DNA of 64,000 nt, taken from contig JALMQS010000075.1 of the NCBI GenBank assembly GCA_024734495.1, positions 11,253,401-11,317,400 of the forward strand, read 5' to 3'. The position numbers and the translations under genes were made by a program. Of the stretch, positions 12,416 through 25,125 are shown in pieces (position 1 is the first letter of the stretch; each line of letters starts with the position of its first letter). The DNA is from Forficula auricularia. Lineage: Eukaryota > Arthropoda > Insecta > Dermaptera > Forficulidae. A model generated the notes under the pieces. It ran no database searches. It saw nothing but the letters and a program-made list of their open reading frames with translations, and was not told the DNA's origin.

Positions 12416-12429
12416 ATTATCACTCGAGA

Positions 12430-13690
12430 CTTTAAAATAAACGGACCAAATGAGCTTCGCACATGGCCCCCACAAGAAATTTCGGGCCCGGGGTCCAATA
12501 TCTGAAGCGGGTTCCTTATTATGGAAGAATTATGTGTTTTTTATGCAGTGGAATAAGTTGGTCACCCTACGCATTTTTTTTCTAACATACCCACCTTAAA
12601 AAAATATGTCACGTATCAGGAGGGCCCGGGGCCCCGACCCCCAGGTGCACTTAGACCCCCTTGCGGGGGCTATGGCTTCGCATCAAATTCTTTAATCTTC
12701 AGATCCGCTTGTTAAGATTCTTCTGTAATGTCTGAGTTTTTTCTTTGATTGTGTTTCTCTTAATTTGAAGTATTATTTCAAGATATTGAAAATGATAGCA
12801 GAAAATAAAACTAAAAAATAGTTACTAACATTATAAAAAAATTTAAAAAAAAGCAAAAAAAAAAAATACTTCAAATGTGAGCTAGAAGGGATAAAATAAA
12901 TTTTTTTTTGAAGAGAAATGAATGGCGTGACTTCAGCGCCCCCCTTTGGAGACTTTTCACTCATTTGAACAGTTCATACAAATTATTTATGAAATCAAGT
13001 CGTGGGCATAGAGTAATATAGAGTGGAAGGCTACCGTATATCGAAAAAGCGCTCTCTAGTGACTGCAGGGCGAAAACTCTTAGTTCTTAAGAGCTATCCA
13101 AAGATCATAGAACATTCAAAGCCTATGTCATAGATAAAATATCCATACCTTTTATGTATATATGTTATAAATAGATATATAACCGTATTTTTTACTCTTG
13201 ATAATGTCACCAAAATTTGCCCCGAAGAGAGCGGTTTCCGCCACTTTATTGCCCGATGGTCTCGCCAGAGAGCTCTGTAACTCGTATACTCTAAAATGCA
13301 TTGGCTCCTTATGGAGCCTTCCACTGGTTGTGGTGGGGTTTATGGTCGTGGGGTTTAAAAAAAAAATTCCCACAAAAATTTAAAAGTGATTAAATATAAA
13401 AAAGACATTATTGTAAATATGGAGATGGGAAGGGAGTGTGGCTCGATGCCCAAATTATGTAAATAATAAATATGTAAATTTTAATTTGAAAATAAAAACA
13501 CTTTGTTCAAAAAAAAAAAAACTATCAAATCAACAAATAAAAAATATTCTTAAAACAAATGCTTTGATTTACAACACAAGCGTTGAAAATCAAAGGCCAA
13601 AAAGTAAGCAAAATAGATTTTGAAGATTTCTCTTTTAATCTCACCCCCTTTCTTTGTTTAGTAAAGGACTAGTGTGGGAATCTGAATAGG
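12430..13690. other. Gene-free spacer with a GC-rich repeat relic
   Basis: 12440-12690 is unusually GC-rich ('gggcccggggcccc', 'cccccttgcggggg'), probably a transposon terminal region of unknown family. 13094-13383 has short overlapping frames on both strands around a moderately GC-rich patch, with no identifiable domain. Confidence 0.45.
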
Positions 13691-14482
13691 GATCTTATAA
13701 AATGAAACAAAACTCTCTCATTTGCATTTACATAGAGAGAGAAGGCGAAAGAATAGCCATGAACAAAAGAAGGATTATTAAATGGAATGTGATATTATTC
13801 GTGAGCTTCTTAGCTGTCTATCATGCTCACTTGCTCTGGTGCACTCCGTCTTTAACTATTATTAGTCTCTTCGTTCATTGTTCTGTTCTTTTTTTGTTTA
13901 TCTCCCATGGCGTATTGTTCTCTAGGTCATTCATTTCATTCTTTTACTTTGGTAACTTTGAAAATTTTTCTTATTTTACTAAGTTATCTTAAAATGTCGA
14001 TTTTTTGACATCTAGGTCATTTAATATTTTAGATTCTGAAGACAGCGACAGAAGTACGCTCATTCGCTGTCAAAGTTTTTTCCCTCTGAAATTTACTAGG
14101 AAATGGTTCAAATTTTATAAGGTGCTCTAAGTGGAAAAAGGGATAGCTGGCTGCGTTAGCTCATACCTCCGACATTTATTTACACATTTCCGGAGAGCAT
14201 ATACATACCCAGTCTTGAAAAAATTTTCACCTTCTCTTAAAATTTTTGAAATAATTTTTAAAAACATCCCTACGAATTTTCGATTGAATTTTAAATAATA
14301 AAAACAACTATTAATTTTTATTTTTCACTTTGTGGTTTTTAAAAACATATAATGCTCATTCCGACATATAGGGGGTGCTGAGCTCGTTAGTGTACTCGGT
14401 TTTCGACTGCAATGTACTCCCAGCTTATATAATTGAACTTGACAATGACGTGGCCAATCTAATTAGCCTAAAATCAGTGTGG

Positions 14483-14706
14483 GTGCTCATACTTGAGAAC
14501 GATCGCAGAATAAGTTGATCGAAACGTCTTAGTTTATTGTATAATTTTATTCATGCTAAATAAATAATTATAATTAACTAGCTGTGCCCCCACCTTCGGC
14601 GGTGAGTGCTCATACTTGAGAACGATCGCAGAATAAGTCAATTGAAACGTCTTAGTTTATTGTATAATTTCATTCATGCTAAATAAATAATCATAATTAA
14701 CTAGCT
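14483..14706 (+). repeat. Tandem duplication, ~121 bp period
   Basis: 'gtgctcatacttgagaacga...attaactagctg' occurs at about 14483-14584 and again at 14604-14705, nearly identical. The second copy leads into repeat family A. Probably part of one retroelement end. Confidence 0.7.
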
Positions 14707-14739
14707 GCGACGCAGCCGAAACCCCTCTTGCTCTCCACC

Positions 14740-15462
14740 CCGCACCACACCCAGTTTTTGAATTTCTAGCTCCCTAGAGCCCACAGATTATGTATACAAA
14801 ATTTGGTTGAGTTTGGTCGAAGGCCAAGAATTTTCAAATTTTGACCCCCCCCCCCCCATTTTGGGTGGTTATTTTTCACATTTCTAGCCTTCCATAGATT
14901 ATGTATACAAAATTGGTTTAATTTGGTACATGGACAAGAAAGAAAGATACGAAGCCTTTTGTGTTTTAGACCATAAATTAAAAATCCCCCATTTTTCAGT
15001 TCAGGGATCAAATTTCAAAAAAATAAAAAAAAACCCTCCCCATATTTCGCATTAATAAGCCTAATAATAACCTATGTACGAAATTTGAATGCTAAAACTT
15101 GAAAACTCGAGGAGATAGAGAATTTGGAAAATTTCAAAAATTTACCCCAAAATGACTTTATCTCCCTTTCGGTGACAAAAAGATCAAAATACTCAAATAA
15201 GTTTTTTTGTATTTCAATCCTTCACCTTTCTAAACTAAACCCATATTGATATATTTTCTGGTTTCTGAGATCTTGAAAAACCCTAAAAACAGATTTTGGC
15301 CCTTTCTCTCCTTCTTTTCTCAACTTCACTCAAAAAATCCCTTCTTAGCACACCCATAAATTGTTAAAAGAATATACACTCCAAATTTCATCTTTTTGGG
15401 TCAAGCGGTTTAGGCTGTGCGTTGATAGATGAAGCATCACCTTCTCTTTTTATATATATTAT
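14740..15462 (+). repeat. Interspersed repeat family A, copy 3
   Basis: The longest copy. It has the usual 'ttatgtatacaaaatttggttg' phrases, then a further 500 bp ending 'gggtcaagcggtttaggctg...tttttatatatattataag', a tail style common for retroelement 3' ends in insects. The next element begins immediately after at 15466. Confidence 0.6.
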
Positions 15463-15465
15463 AAG

Positions 15466-16641
15466 ATTAGTGATGAGCAAAGAAAGACCGAAACCAAGAC
15501 TGCAAGACCAAGACTTTGCTTTGCGCATCACTATGTAAAGTCACTTGTAAAGTCTCCTATAGGGTGTTTAGAAAGTCCTGATCACTTTTAAGAAAAATAT
15601 TATTATTATTTTGATTTTGAGTATTAATATTAGTGATGAGTAAAGCAAGACCAAGACCAAGACTGCAAGATCAAGACTGCGCGATAATAAAAATTTCCCT
15701 GATATTCACTTCGATTCGAATACCCTGAAAATGTGTGGCAGCCTATCCATGTTGGGCGTCTCTGTCGCATCTGACCTGTCTTGGAATGAACAAATCTCCT
15801 CTGTGGCGAAATCTGCAGGAAGGAACATTGGCTACTTATTTAGGTCCAAACGATTTTAGAAGCCCCCACACCTTCTCACCATCTACAAGGCCCAAATCCG
15901 CCCCTGACTAGAATACGGCTCTCATCTATGGAGAGGAGCCTCTTAATATTCTCTTGCTACCCTGGATTGCAATTCAAAAACGAGCCATCAGGCTAATTGA
16001 CGATTCTACCCTCACCGACTCCCTCGACTCATCGAAGAAATGTCTCTGCCCTTTCCCTTTTCTATAGATACTATCACGGCCGGTGCTCTGATGAGATAAA
16101 ATCAATAATTCCCCCCAAAGCATGCTTTGCACGTAGCCCGCCGTAGTTTTGCCGACTCCCAACACTCTTTCGCGGTCAAATTAGATTACCACTTCATTCT
16201 CCAATAGGTATATCCCCATGACTTCAAGGAACTGAAACTCTCTTCCAGCCTCCATCTTTCCTAGCACTTATAATCTTCAAACCTTCAAAACCCGAGTGCA
16301 TAAACACTTACGTCTACACCCTCTCACTTAATCAACTTTCCCTTCTCTTCTGTAATACACGGTTCTTTCGAGATCCATAGGGCCTGCATCTTTACTGGTG
16401 CACCTCTTCTTGCATTCGATTGCATTTAAAAAAAAAACTGCAAGACAAAGACTGCAAGACCAAGACCAATTCTGCTCATAACTAATTAATATAGGCAGAG
16501 GGTGTGTTTGTAAAATCTTCTATAGAGTGTTTAGAAAGTCCTGATCACTTTTAAGAAAAATATTATTATTATTTTGTTTTTGAGTATTAATATTAGGGAT
16601 GAGTAAAGAAAAGTCTTGGTCTTGCTTTGGTCATCACTAAT
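15466..16641 (+). mobile_element. Nested MITE cluster interrupted by a LINE
   Basis: Outer ends attagtgatgagcaaag and ctttggtcatcactaat are inverted repeats. Inside, 'accaagactgcaagacc' simple repeats and a ~100 bp segment ('gtgtttagaaagtcctgatcac...attattatt') appear twice in direct orientation (15540-15640 and 16503-16610). The LINE fragment in the next entry sits between them. This looks like a tandemly duplicated short element split by a LINE. Confidence 0.55.
15690..16437 (+). pseudogene. LINE reverse-transcriptase C-terminal remnant (Jockey/CR1-like)
   Basis: Plus-strand frames give LGVSVASDLSWNEQISSVAK, SAGRNIGYLFRSKRF, LLTIYKAQIRP-LEYGSHLW and LFYRYYHGRCSDEI, the thumb/C-terminal conserved blocks of insect non-LTR retrotransposons. 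At least three stop codons and two frameshifts interrupt them. The tail 16220-16427 matches the duplicated tail at 510-911, and an A run (16427-16437) ends it. 5' truncated and inactive. Confidence 0.85.
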
Positions 16642-16644
16642 TAA

Positions 16645-18285
16645 GATCATGTGTGATTTTAATAAAATTTCAACTCTTAATGAAAACGAATCATTCTGTA
16701 TTATTAGTATTACTTTTCGTAATAACGAAACTGCTTCTTGAGGAACAGTTTCGAATAGTTACGAACAATAAGTACTGATCTTTTGTTGGAAATCGCACAG
16801 ATCCGTTCCTCGTTTCAAATAGAAAGCCCCAGCTATAATTGAATATTGACTTAGTCAACAAGAGCCTTAGCTGTTGAAAGCACTCCATCCCTCGGAAGCT
16901 TAGCAACATGTGGCAGGGTTGGTTCTTGCGTCCAACAACACCGTCTGTTGTTCAACCATTCTCATTCTCTGAATTTTGATAGCGTTTTGTTCTGATTGAT
17001 TCTCCTCACATCTACATCTACCAATATTTGATAAAATAATCACAAAGGCCGAAACATACTGTATTTAATGAACAATTTTAAGAGAGGTTAGTTCAATAAA
17101 TTAGAAAAATTTCTGGTGTGATTTAAACCAGCTTTTCTCAACATTTTTACACTGTAACCTAACAAATTTAAATTTATTGGATAAAAAATACATGGTAGGT
17201 TTCACATTAAAAAAAAAAAAAAAAAAAAAAAAAAATAACAAATTTAATTTTTACTGGTGTCGCAACACATATATTATGTAAAAAATTGTTAGATTTAAGT
17301 TATCTAAAAAAATAGGACTAACTGCTGTTAATATTTGTTCAAAATCAGGCAAAAATAAATAACAAAATTACAATTTTATTAAAAAATTGGAGCAAAAATC
17401 GAAAACCTACTTCCGTGGGGATCTAGTATTGAATTCACACAAAAAACTATTCGATCATTCTGCTTAAGAATTTCTGAGTAGTGAATAAAAAATATTTTCA
17501 CCCGTTATTTGTTTTCTTTTTGTCTTTGTATTTGGATTCTAAAAACCACGATAACTCAAAAACGGAAATTATAGTACTACTTTAAAAATTAAATAATCTT
17601 TAGCGACCTCCATAAATTGATATATCAACTTAAAATTTTCAGAATATTTATCATTTTAAACGTAGGTACATGACTAGAAGAAAAAATTCAAACGTGTGCG
17701 TTCGGGGGACCCCCGTCAGGAACGAAATTCATTACGTTATTTTAAAAATATTAGAGTTTATAAAATACGGATAAAAATTTTATCCCCCTTAAAAAATCAC
17801 ACTCCATAAATACTGGCTATTATTAATAATAATAATTGTATAACTCCATTATTTTCTTGAATATATTAAATATATATTGAAAATCAAAATCTGTATAAAA
17901 TTACTATCTTTAGGTTTTAAAGTTGAGAATTATTTAAATAATGCTATATGAAATTAATATTATATAAAAATTTGACATTATCTATTCAAAATAAATCAAT
18001 AACTACTTTATGATTAAAATGGCATTTTTTTTTTTAGTTTATTTTATTCAGGATTTCGGATTTAAACATTTTTTTATTTCCAGATTGGCCTTCGGCTGAT
18101 TTTTGGTGAGCATTTTAAAAACATGTTAAATTAACGTGTTTTAATTCGAGTTCAAAAATAAATAAACTGCAACGGATCGTTGCTAAACTTTATCCAAATT
18201 CATTTGAAATATTAATATGTTTGTTCCTTTATTATTAATCAGATATCAGTTGCAATTTGTAGTAAATATTGACATTAATTAAAAA
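16645..18285. other. Gene-free spacer
   Basis: Contains a long A run at about 17211-17235. 16691-16909 (minus) is a 72-codon frame in a patch of average GC with no recognisable domain. No gene supportable. Confidence 0.45.
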
Positions 18286-18289
18286 TAAT

Positions 18290-18620
18290 TCTCATTTAAT
18301 AGTCGAGGAATAACGATTCTACATTGGATTTTTGACATTTCGGTTATTATTGTAACCATTGCTGAAGACATGGTGGAATCGACTTAAAATCAAAAATAGC
18401 CATTGATTCTCATTTAATACTTGAGGAATAACAATTCTACATTAGGTATTTGACGTTTCGATTATTATTGGTAACCATTGCTGAAGACATGGAGGAATCG
18501 ACTTAAAATCAAAAGTAACGATCGATTCTTATCTAATACTAGAGGAATAACCTTATTGCATTCCATTTTTGATGTTTTGACTATTAATGGAAACCTCTAC
18601 TGAAAATGTGGAAGAATCAA
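18290..18620 (+). repeat. Left array of ~120 bp repeats (foldback-like arm)
   Basis: About 2.7 units of ~120 bp with landmarks 'ttgacgtttcgattattattgg' and 'ctgaagacatggaggaatcg' starting near 18329, 18451 and 18571. The same unit occurs in reverse orientation at 20140-21010. The last left unit and the first right unit share private variants (ccattaatagtcaaaacatc class), so they are each other's inverted copy. Confidence 0.85.
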
Positions 18621-20138
18621 GCTTGAGTTTGCAATGGGGTTATGGAGGGTTGGTGGTTGGAGGGGTCTGGAAATTAGTTCTGTAAGGGGACTTTTAAGGG
18701 GAATATTCCTGAGTGTGAGAATACTAACCTTTATAGACGTGGTGGTGGTGGTGTAACTCAGTGTATCTCGTTGTACTAGTTTGATAAACTACTGAATTTA
18801 CTCTTATGTTTCAAATTCTACGTTACTGAAGTTAATCTGATGCAATGAATTTACAAAAAAAATAAAAAAAAATAATTTCAAATAGGCAAAAATAAAATAA
18901 AAATAATTGAATGAATTCTAGCTGCAAAGGAGAATGGGGGAATTTTCTTAACAGCAAATGATAATCAAAAATATAATGTACAATATATGATTTATTAAGG
19001 TCCTCGGTGAATTTAACAGTCAGAAAGAATTGATTAATTTGATGGCTTTAATGGGTGAACGGAGATCGTTCAAAGAAAGTATGATTAATTACGTTTGCTC
19101 TTGAAGTGCACTGACTGGTTCAAATAATTCAAACAGCGCTAGCTGTGTCGTGTCCACCTCTCGCGTCGGTTCCGTAGACTGCCACGTCGAAGAGTACGTA
19201 ACGTGCCTGGAGCCTCGCCTTTTTGATAAGCTTCCGTGGTGTCTTCACGAGAGCCGGACAGATATTCTTGCCCGTGCGGTTTAATTAGCTATCGTGCTAA
19301 TGATAGAAATGCCAATGGCGGGGCTAGCAAGTGGATGAATGCAAATGCCCGCAAAAACGGCTCCGGGAAGAAGAAATATACTCGTGATATCGAGTTGATG
19401 TAGGCGCCGTGAATATTGGAAGAATAGCGATGTAGTGTAAGAGAGAATATAGATAGAGAGCTGGATAAAGTAATAGAGAGCGTAATATGGAGAGAATAAT
19501 ATAGAGTGTAAGATGGATAGAGTAATAGAGAGTGTATAATATGGAGAGTGTAATGTAAGAGAGATGTAGCGTAAGAGAGCCGTAATGTAAGAGAATAATA
19601 TAGGTAGAGGTATAATATAGAGAGTGTAATATAAGAAAGGGATAAAGTAAAAGTTCCTCTATTTCTCCGTGTTGGCCCTTTTATGCATTTTCAATAGTGT
19701 CTCCTCGGTGGGTGGAGACGACGTTTCATACGATTCTCCGTTTTCTATCCCTTCTAAGGTCCATCGCCAATCATAATGTTCTATTTTGTTATATGAGGGT
19801 GTTTGAACTCTGGCTAATCTCACTCCCCTGACTATATTCAGAACTGGGCCTTAAAGCTCATATACCACGAATGACTTTAGATAATCCCGGCTTAAGCCAG
19901 CTTCTCTTTAAATATGAAAAATAAACTAATTTTTACGAAATTTATTCTATATTTGGCTTGTCTGGTTAATCTCTTTCCTATTTTTAAGGTATTAAATTAA
20001 TAAATTATGAAAAAGTTCAGATTTAAGATTTTTTAACTCTACTATGCATAAAAAAAACATACTTCTAAATTTGATTCTTTGTTCAACAATGTGCGAAAAT
20101 GGGTTGTTACCATTTTAAGTTGTTTACCAAAAAAGAAT
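18620..20138. mobile_element. Centre of the foldback-like structure
   Basis: 1.5 kb between two opposed repeat arrays. 19100-19400 is clearly more GC-rich than its surroundings and 19660-19870 is also mixed-composition, but I find no ORF with a domain. 19430-19650 is a purine-rich tandem repeat (gtaagagagaatatagatagagag type). May be a transposon interior or a captured segment. Confidence 0.45.
19430..19650 (+). repeat. Purine-rich tandem repeat
   Basis: Irregular units of 'taatagagagtgtaatatggagag' type with almost no pyrimidines other than T. Low-complexity. Confidence 0.8.
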
Positions 20139-20139
20139 T

Positions 20140-21010
20140 TAGTCTTTTTGATTTTAAGTCGATTCTTCCACATTTTCAGTAGAGGTTTCCATTAATAGTC
20201 AAAACATCAAAAATGGAATGCAATAAGGTTATTCCTCTAGTATTAGATAAGAATCGATCGTTATTTTTGATTTTAAGTCGATTCCTCCATGTCTTCAGCA
20301 ATGGTTACCAATAATAATCGAAACGTCAAATACCTAATGTAGAATTGTTATTCCTCAAGTATTAGATGGGAATCAATCGCTATTTTTGATTTTAAGTCGA
20401 TTCCTCCATCCCTTCAGCAATGGTTACCAATAAAAACCGAAACGTCAAAAATCCAATATAGAATGATTATTCCTCAAGTACTAGATGAGAATCAATCGCT
20501 AATTTTGGTTTAAAGTCGATTTCTCTATGTCTTCAGGAATGGTTACTAATAAAACCGAAACGTCAAAAATCCAATATAGAATGATTATTCCTCAAGTACT
20601 AGATGAGAATCAATCGCTATTTTTGGTTTATAGTCGATTTATCTATGTCTCCAGCAATGGTTACTAATAAAAACCGAAACGTCAAAAATCCAATATAGAA
20701 TGATTATTCCTCATACTTGATGAGAATCAATCGCTATTTTTGGTTTAAAGTCGATTTCTCTATGTCTTCAAAGCAATGGTTACTAATAAAAACCGAAACG
20801 TCAAAAATCCAATATAGAATGATTATTCCTCAAGTACTAGATGAGAATCAATCGCTATTTTTGGTTTAAAGTCGATTTCTCTATGTCTTCAGCAATGGTT
20901 ACTAATAAAACCGAAACGTCAAAAATCCAATATAGAATGATTATTCCTCAAGTACTAGATGAGAATCAATCGCTATTTTTGGTTTAAAATCGATTTCTCT
21001 GTCTTCAGCA
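20140..21010 (-). repeat. Right array of ~119 bp repeats (foldback-like arm)
   Basis: About seven units. The landmark aaacgtcaaa falls at 20321, 20440, 20558, 20677, 20796 and 20914, a period of 118-119 bp. The unit is the reverse complement of the 18290-18620 unit. The 'taccaataataatcgaaacgtc' phrase resembles Penelope terminal repeats. The last five units are more alike than the first two, suggesting recent amplification. Confidence 0.9.
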
Positions 21011-21059
21011 AAGGTAACGTATAAGAAAACAACGCAGTTGCTATGGTTACTTATAAAAA

Positions 21060-21770
21060 TTCCTCCCAAATTTTTAGCATTTCACAGAGAGAAGCCTATC
21101 CATTCTTACTTAAGCAAGGCTAAATGAGCTATATTAAAACTTTCAAATGAATAAATTTTAAAGAATTTAAAAAATTAAAAAAAGTACTCTCTTACTCTAG
21201 AGTAAAGTACTTTAAAATATAATTTTACTAAAAACTTTATTTAACCTTTTTTGTGGTCCCCAAGGTACTTAATTAGGATATTAAATTTCATCAAAATTGG
21301 TTAAGTCATTTTCAAGAAATTTAGAAAAAACTAAAAAAGTACTGAAATAAAGTACTAATGTTTGTGGGCCGATATGTACCAAAAACTAATCAGCGCTTCA
21401 TTTTGTTAAACTAATGGTAGGTTTCCAATTTCCTTTCAATCAGCGCAAAGGTGTGGAAAAAATCGTGGGCCAAAAAAACGATAACATCCATCCATCCATC
21501 CATCCATACATACATACATCCATCCGCACGCACTAAATGAAAAAATCGCACTTTTTGGCCTCTCGACGAGACCCCATGTAATTTTTGGCAAAACCGTCAC
21601 GTGCTAAAATTCAACCTAATTGAATACTACAATTTGTGACTTTAATTGAGTCCATGGGTTCTGTAGTCTTTACCTGAGGACCCTTTGAAGCCACGCTTGC
21701 CCCGAGAGCGATTACAATACTTTACCCATGCTTTGCATTGGATAAAGTAAAAAAAATATTCGTTTTTTTG
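21060..21770 (-). repeat. Repeat family B, copy 1
   Basis: Contiguous with the right array. Blocks include 'ttttagcatttcacagagagaagcc', 'ttaaagtactttaaaat', a (CATC)n/(CATA)n microsatellite at 21486-21525 and 'attacaatactttacccatgc'. The same blocks occur in reverse order and orientation at 45450-46850 and in part at 42000-42212, so the repeat array and this block belong to one element of more than 1.6 kb. Confidence 0.7.
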
Positions 21771-21779
21771 GGTCACCCT

Positions 21780-22435
21780 AACATATAAATATTTATATTT
21801 TCTATAGATATGTATTTGTTTATTTGCATCAAGTAGAGGATAACCTCAATGATTTCTCTTTATGAGTAAGCCCTTTTATAGGATAAGAAGGTAAGTGAAT
21901 ATGCGTCAGGACCGGAAGTTAAAGTCAAGCTTGCGAACAGGTATTTTAGGTGGAAATGTGATTTGCTAATTCCAAGAGTTACACCCATTGATATGTTATC
22001 AGTGAATTCCACTGAACTAGAATAAAAGGAAAGATCTGGAAGATTCCTATCGGATATATCGGAAATCGATTTTTTTTTCTACTACCCTACCATAATCTCT
22101 TTTGGAGGGCTGTTCTCGGACAAAATATTAGAAAAATTGAATTTTTATTAAAATATTTAAATTCTCAAAATTACTACGAAAAACCTCGTTTTCCACTAGA
22201 GAATTTAAACTGTCGTCCGGGGCGTAACCACATTCAAAACCTTACCTATATCATCTATATAATTAAATCGCTCAAATAATAAATTTTCTAAAAATGAAAT
22301 AAATTATTCATATCGATTCTTCAAGATGACACCATATTTTTTATTTTTCCATTTTAAAATTATTGGAATTTCGATTAGATATTTTTGCCTCGAGTCTCTT
22401 AAAAGCCTTTGCATTTTAAACAAATGGTTGCCGGT
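21780..22435. other. Gene-free spacer
   Basis: No supportable feature. A 'ggggcgtaacc' phrase at ~22219 resembles transposon ends without a partner. Confidence 0.45.
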
Positions 22436-22438
22436 GAG

Positions 22439-22945
22439 CTAGGGATTGCAATCCAGCAAAGTGGGATCCGCCATCCCGCGGGATCTAGCATCATTTGAAG
22501 GCCTGAGGGATCCTGCACCAGCTTGTGAATCTGCAAAGTCGTGAAATCCTTGATGAATCCCGCAAAATGCATTTAAATCAAAGAAGAAGTTGATTTACAG
22601 AATTCAAAAAAATATAATCAAGAGTTGAAGACACCTGATCATAAATTTACAATGCCAAAAAAGAATAAGATACCTAAGTCAAGAAATATGGTAAACAACA
22701 TTTATATGCAGAGTTATTAAAGATGACCTCGAAAATGTAGAGCTTGCGTATAATAGAAGTTGTACCGGCTGCAGATGACAGTCAAAAATATTTGCAAAAT
22801 AATTTGACATTACGAGAGGAACTAGAAATGCAGATAAAGCAAAACAATGAAGACTACACTCTAAACAGACATGAACTAGAAAAGAGAAAGATTTTGAAAA
22901 AGTATTAAAAAAAGAAATAACGGCATACGAAACTGATGGAGTCAT
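22439..22945 (+). pseudogene. hAT transposon relic with transposase fragment
   Basis: ctagggattgcaatcc at ~22439 resembles a hAT end. Downstream, plus-strand frames read QKYLQNNLTLREELEMQI, then after a frameshift DFEKVLKKEITAYETDG, which matches the acidic segment upstream of the hAT dimerisation domain. The fragment is cut by another repeat at ~22945 that carries a long G run. Short and broken. Confidence 0.5.
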
Positions 22946-22949
22946 GGGC

Positions 22950-24285
22950 GTACCCAGCTTTTGAACTAGGGGGAAGGGGGGGGGGGGGGGCAAATCCGGA
23001 ACAGGGTGGCAACTCAAACACAATTTTTAAATTCATGGTCATTTACCGGTTTTTTCGAACAAATACTTCAATTTCTGCCGGTTGGCAGTAGCCTATTAAC
23101 AATTATTTGTAAAAGGAGAGCCCGTAATGGAGGGTATACGGCAGTGTACTGCTGATTTTACGACAGCACTGTCTGATTACTCTTGATTAATTCCTGTTAG
23201 TCGGTAAGCACACCAGGCAGGATTCTCTTCATTTTTTTTTTTTTTGCTCATTTTGTTGAAAACTGTCTCAAACGGGGAGAAAAATAATTTTCAACCATGA
23301 TTTTCTCCGTCTGTGTGCCTGAATCAAGAAGATAACTTTTAAGAATGAAAAGCTTTAGAAAGTTTCTTCTTGTGATAAAATATTTGTATTGCCAATGCGG
23401 AGAATTTATAGACTTTCTAGCTCTACAACTTTTGGTTCAAAAATTCAGAAAACAACATTTTTGAATGAATTTATACAGATTTTTAGGCAATGTTATAATA
23501 TAGGCATAATTGAACAAGTTATTTTAATTGTAGACCTGAGGATGGCTTTTCTATTCAAACAGAAACAGTATAAATAAGCGATTTACAAAGTTGTCTAAAT
23601 AAATTTAAAAAAATTAAAATTGTATTTAATTTGAATCGGCCATCCATCTTGCCCACACTAGAAACAACTTCTTGACTGAAACTAAAATTTATTCTTTTAC
23701 TACTTTACAAAATAAAAATAAAAATAAATTATTTTATATTTAAGTTTATTATAATTTACTTAAATGGCAATCTCTAGAGTAAATAATTTTTTCCTTTTTT
23801 TTTGATTATTTAATAAAAGTTCAGGTGGGCGATTCTTTCATCAGAATCTGATCGAGGAAAGTTACTAAAAAGGGCACGGATAGTATGATCTCTATTCCTT
23901 TAGAGTTAAGCCATTACAAGAATGCTCAAATACAAGTTCTAACTTGTTTCAGACTATTAAAGATTAATTTCTTAATTTCTATTATTGTAGTAACGGGGTT
24001 TTTTGAAGGTAAGAAAATATTAAATCGAAATTTAGATATGTATCTATCACTATTTTTAATTAAAAAATCACCGAAACTACAATCACTTGTACGAGTAAAA
24101 AAAAAGTCAATCTGGTACTAATTATTCATCACATCTTTGGTAATTTGTCTTCATTTTCCGGGTTATATATCGAAAAATTTCCAGTTTTTGTCAATTTTTC
24201 GCTCAATTTATTTTAAAAGCTAGTTTCTTGGATTTTCTGCAAAGCGACTTAAAACGAGTTCTGTGAAAGAATTACCCAAACTATT
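22950..24285. other. Gene-free spacer
   Basis: G run at ~22976-22990 inside a MITE-like piece. 23885-24121 is a 78-codon AT-rich frame without a domain. Nothing else seen. Confidence 0.45.
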
Positions 24286-24299
24286 TACAAGTTTTCTAT

Positions 24300-24790
24300 G
24301 CCCGCTTAGACTTTCTTCATTCATTGTTGATCTCAGCTAGGTTCATACGCGTCTGAGAGTACTAAACGTCCTTTCAATAGTACCTACCTGTATAATAAGG
24401 CATTGCCAATAAAATACATAGGGCTGTATTAATGTTTGGATAGAAAGTTTCTGCGTTGAATCACGTCTGTTAAGTCCAAACTTTCAAGATTTTCCTTTTT
24501 GTTTATCCAAAAAGCTCGGCTTCTGACACAATCCCCTCTAATTCATACAATTTGGAGACTTCTTACATACAAATTTTTAAATCTGGAGCTGTAGTTTTTC
24601 CCATCTCAGCAGGGTGTAACAACGATAAAGTAAACGCCGGCGATTGAACTTGGCTAAACTTCGCTTCCACTGAGGATAATAACGAGTCCAAATAGAGCAT
24701 GTATAGCGAGCGACGAAAATACTCTCTTAATGAATCAGCTGGATGATTTGGTCTTTAGTATTGGCGACCTGCAGCCCGTGGAAGACCAGA
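24300..24790 (-). pseudogene. hAT-family transposase C-terminal relic
   Basis: Minus-strand translation gives REYFRRSLYMLYLDSLLSSV, EAKFSQ, SLLHPAEM, LYELEGIVSEAELFG and then FYPNINTALCILLAMPYYTG. This order is typical of the C-terminal part of domesticated or transposable hAT proteins (the DUF4371/hAT-dimerisation type seen in ZMYM- and 52K-repressor-like sequences). Several stops and a frameshift after the PYYTG block interrupt it. No inverted repeats found nearby. Confidence 0.65.
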
Positions 24791-25125
24791 AGGTGCCGGG
24801 AGTAATATTTAAATAAATTTTAAATTTTAATATGCAGATTGATACATGGTTTTTAAATCAAAATCGAATTTAAATATTTCTAAATCGAAAGATGGAAATT
24901 ATCATGTAATTAAAATGTATGATAATATGACGGGAAGTCGTTAAGCACGTTCTATTATTTTCAATATCAATTTGCTTATTATTTTACATAATTTTTATGT
25001 TACTAAGAAGCACCTCCTCAAAAGTATAATAATAATATAAATTAAAAACCTACTATATAATTAAGTGGATATCGATGAGGCAGTCCAAAAAAAGAAGAAG
25101 ATATTTACACTATCTTTTTATTCAT

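Noticed and set aside
13702..13992. 96-codon ORF with hydrophobic segments (IIKWNVILFVSFLAVYHAH)
   Set aside because: A stretch faintly recalls the first membrane segment of acyl-CoA desaturases, but the conserved WRN and histidine boxes are absent and the rest is low-complexity. Not enough to call a gene or pseudogene.
18296..18620. CTGAAGA motifs in the 120 bp repeats as hammerhead cores
   Set aside because: On the strand with CTGAAGA the following element is gacgtttcg, while GAAACGTC lies on the other strand, so the core cannot form as written. Kept only as a Penelope-terminal-like repeat.
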